Notes: generated by a model not told the origin, from the sequence alone. 64,000 nt of DNA from Tannerellaceae bacterium (GCA_031271045.1 JAISWO010000022.1:1-64000), one strand, 5' to 3'. Counted from the first letter of the stretch, positions 53,153 to 63,157 are shown. Numbers and translations are program-made.

Positions 53153-54199
53153 ATGGGCAATAGCTATTCGGACGATTGGGACGACGAACAGGCGGATGAT
53201 GAACTTTACGAACATTTCCGCTTTACGGCTGATAAAGGCCAGTCCTTGTTGCGTGTGGATAAATTCTTAGCAGACCGCCTGCCTGGAGGAGCAACCCGCA
53301 ACCGTATTCAATTGGCGGCTGAAGCCGGCTGTGTCCTGGTGAACAACCTGCCGGTAAAAAGTAATTACCGCGTAAAACCGCTGGATATCGTCTCCCTTGT
53401 AATGGCGCGCCCTCGCCGGGAGATGGAGATCATTCCCGAAGAAATTCCCCTGCAAATAGTCTATGAAGACGCTGATCTGTTGGTCGTAAATAAACCGGCA
53501 GGATTGGTGGTACATCCCGGACACGGAAATTACACAGGCACTTTGGTCAATGCCCTGGCTTATTACCTGAAAGACGATCCCTCCTACGACCCTTCCGATC
53601 CCCGGCTGGGATTGGTGCACCGGATAGATAAAGACACCTCCGGACTGTTAGTCATAGCCAAAAAACCCGAAACAAAAACTCATCTCGGCATGCAATTCTT
53701 CAACAAGACCAGCAAACGAGAATATTGGGCATTGGTGTGGGGAATCATTCGGGAAGACGAAGGACGTATCGAAGGAAACATCGGGCGGGATCCGCGCGAC
53801 CGTATGCTGATGAAGGTTTTCCCCGAAGGAGACCAGGGCAAAGCTGCCGTAACTCACTACGAGGTATTGGAACGCCTGGGATATGTCACCCTGACAAAAT
53901 GCCGGCTGGAAACCGGACGTACCCACCAGATACGGGCACACATGAAATACCTCGGACATCCCCTGTTTAACGACGAACGCTACGGAGGACATGAAATACT
54001 GAGAGGACGCACGTTCACAAAGTATAAACAGTTTGTGCAGAATTGTTTCTCCGTATGCCCCCGGCAAGCATTACATGCCAAGACGCTGGGCTTTATCCAT
54101 CCCACAAGCGGCCGGGAAATGTTTTTCGACTCCGAATGTCCTCCCGATATGACGCAATTGATAGACAAATGGTGTACTTATTCAAACACAAATGAATGA
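53153..54199 (+). CDS. rluD: 23S rRNA pseudouridine synthase, RluD family
   Basis: 348 residues. An S4-type RNA-binding domain comes first (LRVDKFLADRLPGGATRNRI, then VLVNNLPVKSNYRV), followed by the RluA/RluD catalytic domain. The catalytic aspartate is in LVHRIDKDTSGLLVIAKK, and LETGRTHQIRAHMKYLGHPL is the second family motif. It makes pseudouridines in the 23S rRNA helix 69. It starts three bases after the PASTA gene and its end overlaps ddl by eight bases. Confidence 0.93.
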   Translation: MGNSYSDDWDDEQADDELYEHFRFTADKGQSLLRVDKFLADRLPGGATRNRIQLAAEAGCVLVNNLPVKSNYRVKPLDIVSLVMARPRREMEIIPEEIPLQIVYEDADLLVVNKPAGLVVHPGHGNYTGTLVNALAYYLKDDPSYDPSDPRLGLVHRIDKDTSGLLVIAKKPETKTHLGMQFFNKTSKREYWALVWGIIREDEGRIEGNIGRDPRDRMLMKVFPEGDQGKAAVTHYEVLERLGYVTLTKCRLETGRTHQIRAHMKYLGHPLFNDERYGGHEILRGRTFTKYKQFVQNCFSVCPRQALHAKTLGFIHPTSGREMFFDSECPPDMTQLIDKWCTYSNTNE

Positions 54200-55187
54200 A
54201 AAAATGAAGAAGAATATAGCCATCGTAGCCGGAGGAGATTCCTCCGAAATAGTCGTTTCCTTAAAAAGCGCGGAAGGTATTTATTCCTTTCTTGATAAGG
54301 AGAAATATATTCCCTACACTGCCATCGTTAAGCAGAAAGAATGGTATGTGATCCTGCCCGGCGGGGAACGGGCGGCGATAAATAAAAATGATTTCAGCTT
54401 TTACGAAGAAGGAACCGTGAAACATTTCGATTTCGCATACATTACCATTCATGGAACACCGGGCGAAAACGGACTGCTGCAAGGATATTTCGAATTGATA
54501 GGAATACCTTATTCATCCTGTAATCCATTAGTGAGCGCATTAACCTTTAACAAGTTTGCCTGTAATACCTATCTGCGTAATTTTGGCGTGCGTGTGGCAG
54601 ATGCTATCCGCTTGCGGAAAGGAGAAATCTACGTTGAGGAAGAAGTAATCTCCCGTCTGGGCCTTCCAGCCTTTGTGAAGCCGAACGACGGAGGTAGCAG
54701 TTTCGGCGTCACGAAAGTAAAGAAGCCCGGGCAATTGCAACCTGCTATTGAAAAAGCCTTTGAAGAAGGAGAAGAAGTGATAATAGAGCGTTGCATAACG
54801 GGTACGGAACTGACTTGCGGATGCTATAAGGTGGAGAGAAAAGAAGTCGTGTTCCCCTTGACGGAAGTAGTAACGAAAAATGAGTTTTTCGATTTCGATG
54901 CGAAATACAACGGACAATCCGACGAAATTACCCCCGCCCGGATACCGGCCGAATGGAGAGAAAAGGTACAAAGCATAACATTGAGAATCTATGATATATT
55001 AGGAGCTAAAGGAATCATCCGGGTCGATTACATCCTGCCGGCAGGAGAAGAACCGGTACTGCTTGAGATCAATACGGTTCCCGGCATGACACGCGCCAGC
55101 TTTATTCCGCAACAAGTACGCGCTGCCGGACTGGACATAAAAGAAGTGATGACTGATATTATTGAGAATGAACTAAAAAAGTTATGA
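54192..55187 (+). CDS. ddl: D-alanine--D-alanine ligase
   Basis: 331 residues with an ATP-grasp fold. The N-terminus KKNIAIVAGGDSSEIVVSLK is shorter in its first motif than in most Ddl enzymes. The substrate loop region is FVKPNDGGSSFGVTKVK, and the metal-binding end is EINTVPGMTRASFIPQQ. It makes the D-Ala-D-Ala dipeptide for the cell wall. An ATG four codons downstream (54204) is an alternative start. It overlaps rluD by eight bases and the acyltransferase by four, so translation of the three is coupled. Confidence 0.94.
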   Translation: MNEKMKKNIAIVAGGDSSEIVVSLKSAEGIYSFLDKEKYIPYTAIVKQKEWYVILPGGERAAINKNDFSFYEEGTVKHFDFAYITIHGTPGENGLLQGYFELIGIPYSSCNPLVSALTFNKFACNTYLRNFGVRVADAIRLRKGEIYVEEEVISRLGLPAFVKPNDGGSSFGVTKVKKPGQLQPAIEKAFEEGEEVIIERCITGTELTCGCYKVERKEVVFPLTEVVTKNEFFDFDAKYNGQSDEITPARIPAEWREKVQSITLRIYDILGAKGIIRVDYILPAGEEPVLLEINTVPGMTRASFIPQQVRAAGLDIKEVMTDIIENELKKL

Positions 55188-56350
55188 AAGAAGAAAGTGT
55201 TACTAAATTTGACGAGATCCGTCCGTTAACGAATGACGAAGTAGGAGAGGCGATCGAAGGGCTTATAGCCAGTGAAGATTTTGAACGTGCTTTCCGTTAT
55301 ATTAAACCGGACTTGGAATGGAAGGATTTTTCGAAACTTATGTGTACGTTTCGTACCAAAGAGGAGTTTAAAGCTGTTCTGGCTTACGACGTAGTAATGA
55401 TGGTGGCCAGGAATACCACCTTTTCGCTTACGGTCTCCGGAAGAAGTCGCCTGCCGGAAGGACACGTCCCGTGTACATTCATTTCGAATCACCGCGACAT
55501 TGTGCTGGATGCAGCATTTCTGAACGTTATGTTGTACGATGTGGGATATGGAATGACTCAGGTCGCTATCGGAGACAATCTGCTTATCAGTCCCTGGATA
55601 GAGAAATTAGTAAGACTCAACAACAGTTTTATCGTCAAACGAGGCGTATCCGGAAGGCAACAACTGGAAGCCAGCGCCCTCTTGTCAGCCTATATTCATC
55701 ATACAATTAAAGAGACCAAAGAATCGGTCTGGATAGCTCAACGGGAAGGACGAGCCAAAGATTCGGACGACAAAACACAAAACAGCATCCTGAAAATGCT
55801 GAATATGGGAGGAGATAAGGATATTGTATCCAATTTAATGGAACTCAATATCGTACCGGTGGCTATTTCGTATGAATTTGATCCCTGCGACTTCCTCAAA
55901 GCCCAGGAATTTCAGCAGAAACGTGACAATCCCGACTTCATAAAAAGTAAACGGGACGATCTGCTGAATATGGAAACCGGGATTTTGAACAACAAAGGAC
56001 GGGTGCACATCACCATCGGTTCACCTGTCAATTCCCATCTGAGTCAATTAGATAAAGATATGGATAAAAACGAGCTATATTCTCTTATTGCCACCATCAT
56101 AGACAAAGAGATATATAAACACTATCGCTTCTATCCCTGTAATTATGTGGCGTATGATATGCTGACAAATACCGGACGTTTCAGCAGCAATTACGGATTG
56201 AAAGACAAAAAACAATTCGAATCCTATTTGCAGGGGCAGCTTGATAAAATCGTATGCCCCCATAAAGACGAAGCCTATCTGCGCACCAAGATACTGGAAA
56301 TGTACACCAATCCATTGAAGAATCATTTACTGCATGGCGCCGGATCATAA
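55184..56350 (+). CDS. Glycerolipid acyltransferase-like protein
   Basis: 388 residues. The PlsC/GPAT-type domain is at about 85-300. Its first motif is FISNHRDIVLDAAFLN, related to the NHx4D block although the spacing is His-x5-Asp (His-x-Asp is also present). A later motif is FIVKRGVSG, and the third VWIAQREGRAKDSDD holds the Glu-Gly pair of motif III. It should transfer acyl chains to glycerol phosphate or lysophospholipid at the inner membrane. The last third is specific to Bacteroidota. It overlaps ddl by four bases and mnmD by 17. Confidence 0.85.
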   Translation: MKEESVTKFDEIRPLTNDEVGEAIEGLIASEDFERAFRYIKPDLEWKDFSKLMCTFRTKEEFKAVLAYDVVMMVARNTTFSLTVSGRSRLPEGHVPCTFISNHRDIVLDAAFLNVMLYDVGYGMTQVAIGDNLLISPWIEKLVRLNNSFIVKRGVSGRQQLEASALLSAYIHHTIKETKESVWIAQREGRAKDSDDKTQNSILKMLNMGGDKDIVSNLMELNIVPVAISYEFDPCDFLKAQEFQQKRDNPDFIKSKRDDLLNMETGILNNKGRVHITIGSPVNSHLSQLDKDMDKNELYSLIATIIDKEIYKHYRFYPCNYVAYDMLTNTGRFSSNYGLKDKKQFESYLQGQLDKIVCPHKDEAYLRTKILEMYTNPLKNHLLHGAGS

Positions 56351-57065
56351 CGAACCGGCGCTTATCAACCGGGTCATACAACGGACGGCAGATGGTAGCC
56401 ATACTTTATTCATCCCTGAAATAAACGAACATTACCACTCGGTAAACGGAGCTATACAGGAGGCCAGACATGTCTTTATTGATGCCGGATTGCGCCTTTT
56501 ACCGAAAGAGAAGATACGCATACTGGAGATAGGGTTCGGAACAGGTCTGAATGCCTTGCTTACCTTGCTGGAAACTGAGAAAATGGGGAAATCTCTGATA
56601 GAGTATTATGCAGTAGAACGGCATCCATTGCCGGCGGAAGTGACAGATGCGCTGAATTACGAAGAACTGATTTGCCCCGCGAGGAAAGGGCTGCTGGCCT
56701 CCTTACACACAGCGCCCTGGGATATGACAGTCAGGATAACAAAGCGTTTCATCCTTCATAAAATCAAGGGTGATAGCAATTGCTGCGAATTACCGGCTTC
56801 CCTTGATTTAGTTTATTTCGATGCCTTTGCTCCGGATAAGCAACCGGAAATGTGGAATCAAAAGATATTCGATACCCTGTATAGTTGTATGGCGGAAGGA
56901 GGCCTTCTGACAACATATTGTGCCAAAGGAGTGGTGCGGCGTATGATGGAAAAGGCCGGGTATTCCGTTGAAAGAATACCCGGCCCTCCGGGAAAACGTG
57001 AAATGATTCGCGCAAGCGGTCACTCAAGTAACGTCTCTATTTTTTCAACAAAAGCCGAACGCTGA
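56334..57065 (+). CDS. mnmD: tRNA mnm5s2U34 methyltransferase MnmD
   Basis: 243 residues. The SAM-binding motif is IRILEIGFGTGLNALLTLLE, and DLVYFDAFAPDKQPEMW is the hallmark of the MnmC N-terminal/MnmD family; YHSVNGAIQEARHVFIDAGL is the other. It methylates aminomethyl uridine at the wobble base of some tRNAs. In E. coli this domain is fused to an oxidoreductase, here it stands alone as in MnmD. The last 46 bases overlap the 3' end of the convergent trxA gene, which is unusual for two core genes. Confidence 0.93.
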   Translation: MAPDHNEPALINRVIQRTADGSHTLFIPEINEHYHSVNGAIQEARHVFIDAGLRLLPKEKIRILEIGFGTGLNALLTLLETEKMGKSLIEYYAVERHPLPAEVTDALNYEELICPARKGLLASLHTAPWDMTVRITKRFILHKIKGDSNCCELPASLDLVYFDAFAPDKQPEMWNQKIFDTLYSCMAEGGLLTTYCAKGVVRRMMEKAGYSVERIPGPPGKREMIRASGHSSNVSIFSTKAER

Positions 57066-57337
57066 GCGGCTCCGACTACTTTATCTACTATTTCGCCATC
57101 CTTAAAGAAAAGAATCGTAGGGATGTTGCGTACACCAAATCGTGATACGAGATCACTATTTGCATCAACATTCAATTTGCCAACGGTTACACGACCTTCA
57201 TAGGTTTTTGCGAGTTCGTCAATTACAGGACTTACCATTCGGCAAGGACCACACCACTCCGCCCAAAAATCCAGTACCATGGGCTTTTTTGATTTAAGTA
57301 ATTCCTCGAAATTACTGTCTGTTACTTCTAATGCCAT
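57020..57337 (-). CDS. trxA: Thioredoxin
   Basis: 105 residues, standard size, no signal peptide. Active site FWAEWCGPCRMVSPVI and the cis-proline loop GVRNIPTILFFKDGEIV. It reduces disulfides in the cytoplasm, fed by thioredoxin reductase. It is 19 bases downstream of dnaE on the same strand. Its 3' end runs 46 bases into the convergent mnmD gene. Confidence 0.96.
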   Translation of the reverse strand: MALEVTDSNFEELLKSKKPMVLDFWAEWCGPCRMVSPVIDELAKTYEGRVTVGKLNVDANSDLVSRFGVRNIPTILFFKDGEIVDKVVGAAQRSAFVEKIETLLE

Positions 57338-57356
57338 AATTCTAACTATAAATTAA

Positions 57357-60300
57357 CTAATTGATTTTAAATTCGATGTTTTCATTCTCCTGCAGGAAAT
57401 TTATCAGATCCTGCGTGACATTCAGCCGTATATTTTGGGAGAAAAGACTGAGTGCTACGTTACGTTCTCCGTCCGTTATCTTGAAATATAACAAGCTTTG
57501 CCCCGGATTGTTTTTGATAAGAGCGGAAAGTTCGTTAATTATCGCTTCATCCAGTTCATTGATAGGGGCGGTGATATTGATTTTCTCAATCATTTTGTCT
57601 TTTTCTTCTTGCAACAGGCGTATCGAACTGATGCGCAAGTCTACTTCTCCTTCTCTCCAGCGGTGCGATTCTACGCGCGCCCGGATGAGCAGATACCGTC
57701 CGGCTTTAAAATATTTGCTGTAATCCACATATTCGTTCCCGAAGAGCTTTATCTCAGCACTTCCGGTATAATCCTCTATTTTCATTACGCCATAAGGGTA
57801 TCCTTTTTTGGTCATTCCCTCGCGCACTTCAGTTACGATGCCGCCCAACAGCAATTCACGTCCTTGTAAAGCATCGAGTTCGTTCAGTTCGACTACACCG
57901 GTATTACATACATGAGTCAGTATGATACGGTATTCATCCAAAGGGTGGGCGGATAAATAAATGCCAACCAGGTCTTTTTCCTTGTTCAGGCGTTCTAAGT
58001 CGCTCCATTGTTCACACGAAGGGATTTCCGGTTTAGCAATTACGGCAAAGCTGTCGTCGCCAAATAAAGAATTAGCGGAATTAACTTTGTCGATCTGGTA
58101 TTTACTGCCGTAGCGTGTCAGGATTTCCAGAAAGATTTCTCCTTTTCCTCCATCCGAAAAGAATTGTTCCCTCCGGATGTCGAAATTGTCGAAGGCGCCC
58201 GCTAAGGCCAGGGCTTCTATGCTTTTCTTATTGCAAGCGGTCAGGCTGATACGTTCTACGAAATCAAAGATATCTTTGAACGTGCCGTTCTTCCGGCGTT
58301 CCTCTATGATATTGATCACGGCTGATTCTCCCACTCCTTTCACCGCTCCCAAGCCGAAACGGATATCTCCGGCTTTGTTTACGCTGAATTTCAAGGTCGA
58401 TTCGTTCACATCCGGCCCCAGCACTTGAATACCCATCATCTTACATTCGTCCATAAACTTGGTAATTTCCGTGATATTGGAAAGACTCCGACTGAGTACG
58501 GCGGCCATGTATTCCGATGGGTAGTTTGCTTTCAGATAGGCTGTTTGGTAAGCCACCCACGAGTAGCAGGTCGCATGGCTTTTATTGAAGGCGTAGGAGG
58601 CGAATTTTTCCCAGTCTGCCCATATTTTGTTTAGAGTTGCTTCATTGTGCCCGTTTGCTTTGCCGCCTGTCAGGAATTTCTCCTTCATTTCCATCATCTT
58701 GTCGATGAGTTTTTTTCCCATGGCTTTGCGCAGGGCGTCGCTTTCTCCTCGAGTGAATCCTGCCAGTAAGCGGGAAAGTAACATCACCTGTTCCTGATAT
58801 ACGGTAATGCCGTAGGTTTCTTTCAGGTAGCGTTCCATATTCGGGATATCGTAGCAAATTTCTTCCCTTCCGTGTTTGCGGGCGATGAAGGATGGGATGT
58901 AATCCATCGGGCCGGGGCGGTAGAGGGCGTTCATCGCAGTCAGGTCTTCGAGTTTGCAGGGTTGGAGTTCTTTCAGGTATTTCTGCATACCGGCCGATTC
59001 GAATTGGAAAGTGCCGGTTGTTTTCCCCTGGCAGTATAGTTCGAAGGTTTTGGGATCTTCCAGGTCTAAGTGATCGATATTGATCGTTTTCCCGGTTGTC
59101 AGGAAGACATTCTCTACGGCTTCTTTTATGATGGAAAGTGTTTTCAGTCCGAGGAAGTCCATTTTGATTAATCCGGTTTCTTCTATGACTGAGCCGTCAT
59201 ATTGCGTAACCAACATTTCTTCGTTGGTTTCTTTATCTTTGGCTGTACTCACGGGTACGACATCCGATATATCATCTTTCCCGATGATGATTCCGCAGGC
59301 ATGTACGCCGATATTCCGGACGTTTCCTTCCAGTATCTGGGCATATTTGAGCGTTTCGCGCACTAATGGATCTTGGGAAGAGGCGGCTTCTCGCAATTCG
59401 CTTACCTGTTCGATGGCTGTTTTCAGGGTTATTTTCTTTCCGTCGGAATTTTTATCGGGGATCAGTTTGGCCAGGCGGTTTGATTCTGCCAGGGGGAGTT
59501 TTTGTACACGGGCGACATCTTTGATGGCCGATTTGGTGGCCATTGTGCCGTATGTAATAATATGTGCGACCTTTTCTTTGCCGTATTTTTCGGTTACGTA
59601 TTCCAGTACGCGGCTTCTTCCGTCGTCGTCAAAGTCTACGTCTATATCGGGCATGGAGATGCGGTCGGGGTTGAGGAAGCGTTCGAACAGCAGGTCGTAT
59701 TTGATTGGGTCTATATCTGTAATGCCCAAACAGTAGGCTACGGCTGAACCGGCGGCCGAGCCACGTCCGGGTCCTACGGAAACGTTTATCTTTCGTGCTT
59801 CGGCGATGAAGTCTTGGACGATCAGGAAATAGCCGGGGAATCCCATTCGTTTGATTGTATTTAATTCAAAGTCGATTCGTTCCGTCAGTTCTTCCGAGAG
59901 CGGTTCGCCGTATTTGACTTGGGCTCCTTTGTAGGTGAGGTGATGCAGGTATTCGTCGGCGTCTTTGTATTCGGACGGTATCGGGAAGTCTGGCATCAGG
60001 GGTTTATTGTCGATTGAGTAGTATTCTACTTTCGCGGCTATTTCGAGTGTATTGCGCAGGGCTTCGGGGATATCCTCGAAGAGGGAGTTCATTTCTTCCT
60101 GGGTTTTCATCCATTCCTGTTTGCTGTAACGCATCCGGGAGGGGTCGTCCAGGTCTTTGCCGGTGCTGAGGCAGATGAGGCGGTCGTGTGCTTCGGCGTC
60201 TTCTTCGTTGACGAAGTGGACGTCGTTGGTGGCGATTAGTTTGATGTCGTGTTTGCGTGCCAGGAGGATGAGTTCCCGGTTTACTTCTTCTTGTTTGGGG

Positions 60301-61001
60301 AAGACGTCCTGGTCGGCGTTGGGGTTGTTGGTTGGGTGTCGTTGAAGTTCCAGGTAATAATCTTTGCCGAAAAGTTTTTTGAACCAGAGGATTGATTCTT
60401 CTGCTTTTTTCAGTTGGCCATTAAGGATGTACTGGGGTACTTCTCCTCCGATGCAGGCGGAGCATACGATGAGTCCTTCGTGATATTTTTCCAGCAATTC
60501 TTTGTCGATGCGTGGGCGTCCGTAGAAGCCTTCCGTCCATCCTTTGGAAACGAGTTTGATGAGGTTTTTATATCCTTTGTGCGTTTTGGCCAGGAGGATC
60601 AGGTGCCATCCGCTCAGGTCTTCTTTGGTTTCTTTGTTGTGTCGTCCGTTGCGGGCGCAGTAACATTCGCATCCGAGGATGGGTTTGAAGAGGGCTGATT
60701 TGTTTTCTTCGATTTTGTCGGAGAGTTTTTTCATGCGTTCCAGCTCTTCGTCCGAGGGATGGGTTTTGTCGTTCAGTTTGTTCAGTTCTGCTTCGCAGTC
60801 GTTGATGACGGCGAGGTGTTTGCTGTTTTTCTTTTGTGTTTTGTTGTAAAATTCTTTTATGCCGAACATATTACCATGGTCGGTAACTGCTATGGCGTGC
60901 ATTCCGTTCTTTTGTGCTTTTCCGATCAGGGCGTCAACAGAGGCTTGTCCGTCCAGCAGGGAATATTGTGTATGAACATGTAAATGTACGAAGGGTTCCA
61001 T
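57357..61001 (-). CDS. dnaE: DNA polymerase III subunit alpha
   Basis: 1214 residues from ATG 61001 (MEPFVHLHVHTQYSLLDGQA); the open frame extends 27 codons upstream without family features. The PHP domain is at about 1-330, with HVHTQYSLLDG and AVTDHGNMFGI. The polymerase core carries GPGRGSAAGSAVAYCLGITD, the catalytic PDIDVDFDDDGR and later YAFNKSHATCYSWVAYQTA. The C-terminal OB-fold (GIVTEVREGMTKKGYPYGVM) and tau-binding region follow. It is the replicative polymerase. The full set of PHP metal ligands was not checked, but the N-terminal ones are present. Confidence 0.96.
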   Translation of the reverse strand: MEPFVHLHVHTQYSLLDGQASVDALIGKAQKNGMHAIAVTDHGNMFGIKEFYNKTQKKNSKHLAVINDCEAELNKLNDKTHPSDEELERMKKLSDKIEENKSALFKPILGCECYCARNGRHNKETKEDLSGWHLILLAKTHKGYKNLIKLVSKGWTEGFYGRPRIDKELLEKYHEGLIVCSACIGGEVPQYILNGQLKKAEESILWFKKLFGKDYYLELQRHPTNNPNADQDVFPKQEEVNRELILLARKHDIKLIATNDVHFVNEEDAEAHDRLICLSTGKDLDDPSRMRYSKQEWMKTQEEMNSLFEDIPEALRNTLEIAAKVEYYSIDNKPLMPDFPIPSEYKDADEYLHHLTYKGAQVKYGEPLSEELTERIDFELNTIKRMGFPGYFLIVQDFIAEARKINVSVGPGRGSAAGSAVAYCLGITDIDPIKYDLLFERFLNPDRISMPDIDVDFDDDGRSRVLEYVTEKYGKEKVAHIITYGTMATKSAIKDVARVQKLPLAESNRLAKLIPDKNSDGKKITLKTAIEQVSELREAASSQDPLVRETLKYAQILEGNVRNIGVHACGIIIGKDDISDVVPVSTAKDKETNEEMLVTQYDGSVIEETGLIKMDFLGLKTLSIIKEAVENVFLTTGKTINIDHLDLEDPKTFELYCQGKTTGTFQFESAGMQKYLKELQPCKLEDLTAMNALYRPGPMDYIPSFIARKHGREEICYDIPNMERYLKETYGITVYQEQVMLLSRLLAGFTRGESDALRKAMGKKLIDKMMEMKEKFLTGGKANGHNEATLNKIWADWEKFASYAFNKSHATCYSWVAYQTAYLKANYPSEYMAAVLSRSLSNITEITKFMDECKMMGIQVLGPDVNESTLKFSVNKAGDIRFGLGAVKGVGESAVINIIEERRKNGTFKDIFDFVERISLTACNKKSIEALALAGAFDNFDIRREQFFSDGGKGEIFLEILTRYGSKYQIDKVNSANSLFGDDSFAVIAKPEIPSCEQWSDLERLNKEKDLVGIYLSAHPLDEYRIILTHVCNTGVVELNELDALQGRELLLGGIVTEVREGMTKKGYPYGVMKIEDYTGSAEIKLFGNEYVDYSKYFKAGRYLLIRARVESHRWREGEVDLRISSIRLLQEEKDKMIEKINITAPINELDEAIINELSALIKNNPGQSLLYFKITDGERNVALSLFSQNIRLNVTQDLINFLQENENIEFKIN

Positions 61002-61080
61002 TGATTTTAATCTTATATTTTCCGGCATAAAGTTACGCAACAAACGCCTAACTGATGTACTCTCACGAAGTTTTTTTATC

Positions 61081-61122
61081 AACGCCTCCGTTTTCTTTTT
61101 CGGGGGAGAAGCCGGAGGCGTT
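61081..61122. terminator. Hairpin between ahcY and dnaE
   Basis: AACGCCTCCG (61081-61090) pairs with CGGAGGCGTT (61113-61122) around a 22-base loop, 38 bases past the ahcY stop. It lacks a U run on the minus strand, so it may be a weak terminator or an RNA-stabilising stem. Confidence 0.5.
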
Positions 61123-61159
61123 GTGTTTGTTCCTGTGTGGGAGCGTCAGGGGGAGGCGT

Positions 61160-62581
61160 TCAATACCGGTAATGTTCGGCTTTGTAGGGGCCTTCGATGG
61201 GGACTCCGAGGTAGTCGGCTTGCGAGGGGGTGAGCTGGGTGAGTGTCACGCCGATGCGTTCCAGGTGCAGGCGGGCTACTTCTTCGTCCAGGTATTTGGG
61301 GAGGCGGTAGACGCCGGTGTCGTAGTTTTTTTGCCAGAGGTCGATCTGCGCCAGGACTTGGTTGGTGAAGGAGTTGCTCATGACAAAGGAGGGGTGTCCG
61401 GTGGCGCATCCGAGGTTGACTAAGCGTCCTTCGGCGAGGAGGAAGATGCTGTGTCCGTCGTCGGGGAAGGTGTATTTGTCGACCTGCGGTTTGATGTTGG
61501 TGTGCCGGATGCCGGGGTAGTTGACGAGGTTGTCGACTTGTATTTCGTTGTCGAAGTGTCCGATGTTGCAGATGATGGCCTGGTCTTTCATTTGGGCGAT
61601 ATGGTCGATGGTGATGATATCGCGGTTGCCGGTGGTGGTGACGAAGATGTTGCCTTCTTTTACGGCTTCTTCCATGGTGGTGACTTCGAAGCCTTCCATG
61701 GCGGCTTGCAGGGCGCAGATGGGGTCAATTTCGGTGACGAGTACGCGGGCGCCGTAGGTTCGCATGGAGTGGGAGCATCCTTTACCGACGTCGCCATATC
61801 CGGCTACGACGACGACTTTGCCGGCGATCATGACGTCGGTGGCTCGTTTGATGCCGTCGGCCAGGGATTCGCGGCAGCCGTAGAGGTTGTCGAATTTTGA
61901 TTTGGTGACTGAGTCGTTCACGTTGATGGCCGGCGTGAGCAGTTCGCCTTTTTCCATCATTTGATAGAGTCGGTGTACGCCGGTGGTTGTTTCTTCGGAT
62001 ACGCCTTTCATTTCTTCTATGGTGCGATGCCAGCGGCGGTTGTCTTCGGCCAGGATACGGTGCAGGGTGTCGAGGATGACTTGTTCTTCATGGTTGGCGC
62101 CTGGGCGGTTGATGGTGGCGGCGTCGTTTTCGGCCTTATAGCCCCAGTGCACCAGCAGGGAGGCGTCGCCTCCGTCGTCGACGATGGTGTGGGGGCCTTT
62201 CCCGCCGGGGAAGCGGAGGGCCATATCGGTGCACCACCAGTATTCTTCGAGCGATTCGCCCTTCCAGGCGAAGACCGGGATGCCGGCGGCGGCGATGGCA
62301 GCGGCGGCATGGTCTTGTGTGGAGAAGATGTTACAGCTTGCCCAGCGCACATCGGCTCCGAGAGCAACTAATGTTTCGATCAACACTGCGGTCTGAATCG
62401 TCATGTGCAGCGAGCCGGTGATACGCGCTCCTTTCAGAGGCTTTGCGTCGGCGTACTTCCTGCGAAGCGCCATCAGTCCGGGCATTTCGTGTTCGGCGAT
62501 TTCGATCTCTTTCCGTCCGAAATCCGCCAAAAGCAGATCTGCCACTTTATAGGGCAGATTAGTTGAAAATAATTCTGACAT
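61160..62581 (-). CDS. ahcY: Adenosylhomocysteinase
   Basis: 473 residues. Substrate region [20 protein letters not shown] followed by [20 protein letters not shown]; the NAD-binding motif [18 protein letters not shown]; and the C-terminal family end [20 protein letters not shown] followed by HYRY. It splits S-adenosylhomocysteine into adenosine and homocysteine, relieving methyltransferase inhibition. It is a single gene with a -7 box. Confidence 0.97.
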   Translation of the reverse strand: MSELFSTNLPYKVADLLLADFGRKEIEIAEHEMPGLMALRRKYADAKPLKGARITGSLHMTIQTAVLIETLVALGADVRWASCNIFSTQDHAAAAIAAAGIPVFAWKGESLEEYWWCTDMALRFPGGKGPHTIVDDGGDASLLVHWGYKAENDAATINRPGANHEEQVILDTLHRILAEDNRRWHRTIEEMKGVSEETTTGVHRLYQMMEKGELLTPAINVNDSVTKSKFDNLYGCRESLADGIKRATDVMIAGKVVVVAGYGDVGKGCSHSMRTYGARVLVTEIDPICALQAAMEGFEVTTMEEAVKEGNIFVTTTGNRDIITIDHIAQMKDQAIICNIGHFDNEIQVDNLVNYPGIRHTNIKPQVDKYTFPDDGHSIFLLAEGRLVNLGCATGHPSFVMSNSFTNQVLAQIDLWQKNYDTGVYRLPKYLDEEVARLHLERIGVTLTQLTPSQADYLGVPIEGPYKAEHYRY

Positions 62582-62611
62582 TGGAATATATTATTTTATC
62601 ATTTGAGGCTA

Positions 62612-62619
62612 CAAAGGTA
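62612..62619 (-). promoter_or_regulatory. -7 box of ahcY
   Basis: TACCTTTG on the minus strand matches the consensus, 30 bases before the ahcY ATG. Confidence 0.6.
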
Positions 62620-62710
62620 CGAATAGACTGGGGTTGTTTTATCTTTTGTGCATAAAAAAAGTGTGGCAACGTTTTGATTCGTGGAATAAAGTAACGACGA
62701 CGGCGGGCAG

Positions 62711-63130
62711 CGGCTCCACAGGGGGAAAAGAGGCTAAAACTTTTCCGGCGCTCTTCTCCACAGGGGGAAAGGTGTCCCGGAAAACCAAAGTATATGTTTT
62801 CCCTCAGGAAATGATCTCCCGGAGTTTTCCGGCGCTTCTTTCCCCAGGGGAAAAGATGTCCCGGAAAATCAAAGTGTATATTTTCCCGAAGGAAATGTCG
62901 ACAAAAATTTTCCGGCGCTTCTTCCCCCAGGTGGAGAAGGGGTCCGGAAAAGTTTTTGCCTCCTTCCCCCAGATGGAAAAGGGGGCCGGGAAAGTTTTTG
63001 CCTCCTTCCCCCAGGTGGAGAAGAGGACCGGGAAAGTTTCTGCCCCGTTCCCCCAGGTGGAGGAGAGAACCGGAAAAGTTCCGGCTTCCTTTCCTCCGCA
63101 GGAAGAGAGATGTTGGGGTTTTCCTGTCGC
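62711..63130. repeat. Tandem array, 42-bp period, ten units (array 4)
   Basis: Small dyads recur at 62711, 62753, 62795, 62837, 62879, 62921, 62963, 63005, 63047 and 63089, exactly 42 bases apart. Examples are CTTTCCCCAGGGGAAAAG and CTTCCCCCAGGTGGAGAAG. The first half alternates two unit types, so it has an 84-bp higher order; the second half repeats one type. In the plus frame the units read as 14-residue peptides, SFPALLSPGEKMSR and KIKVYIFPKEMSTK alternating, then KVFASFPQVEKRTG. The long open frames across it on both strands lack start signals and run into neighbours. It fills the space between the 5' end of ahcY and the 3' end of the AGCS gene. Confidence 0.93.
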
Positions 63131-63157
63131 GATAACAGTCGGCAGGGGGATGAAATG

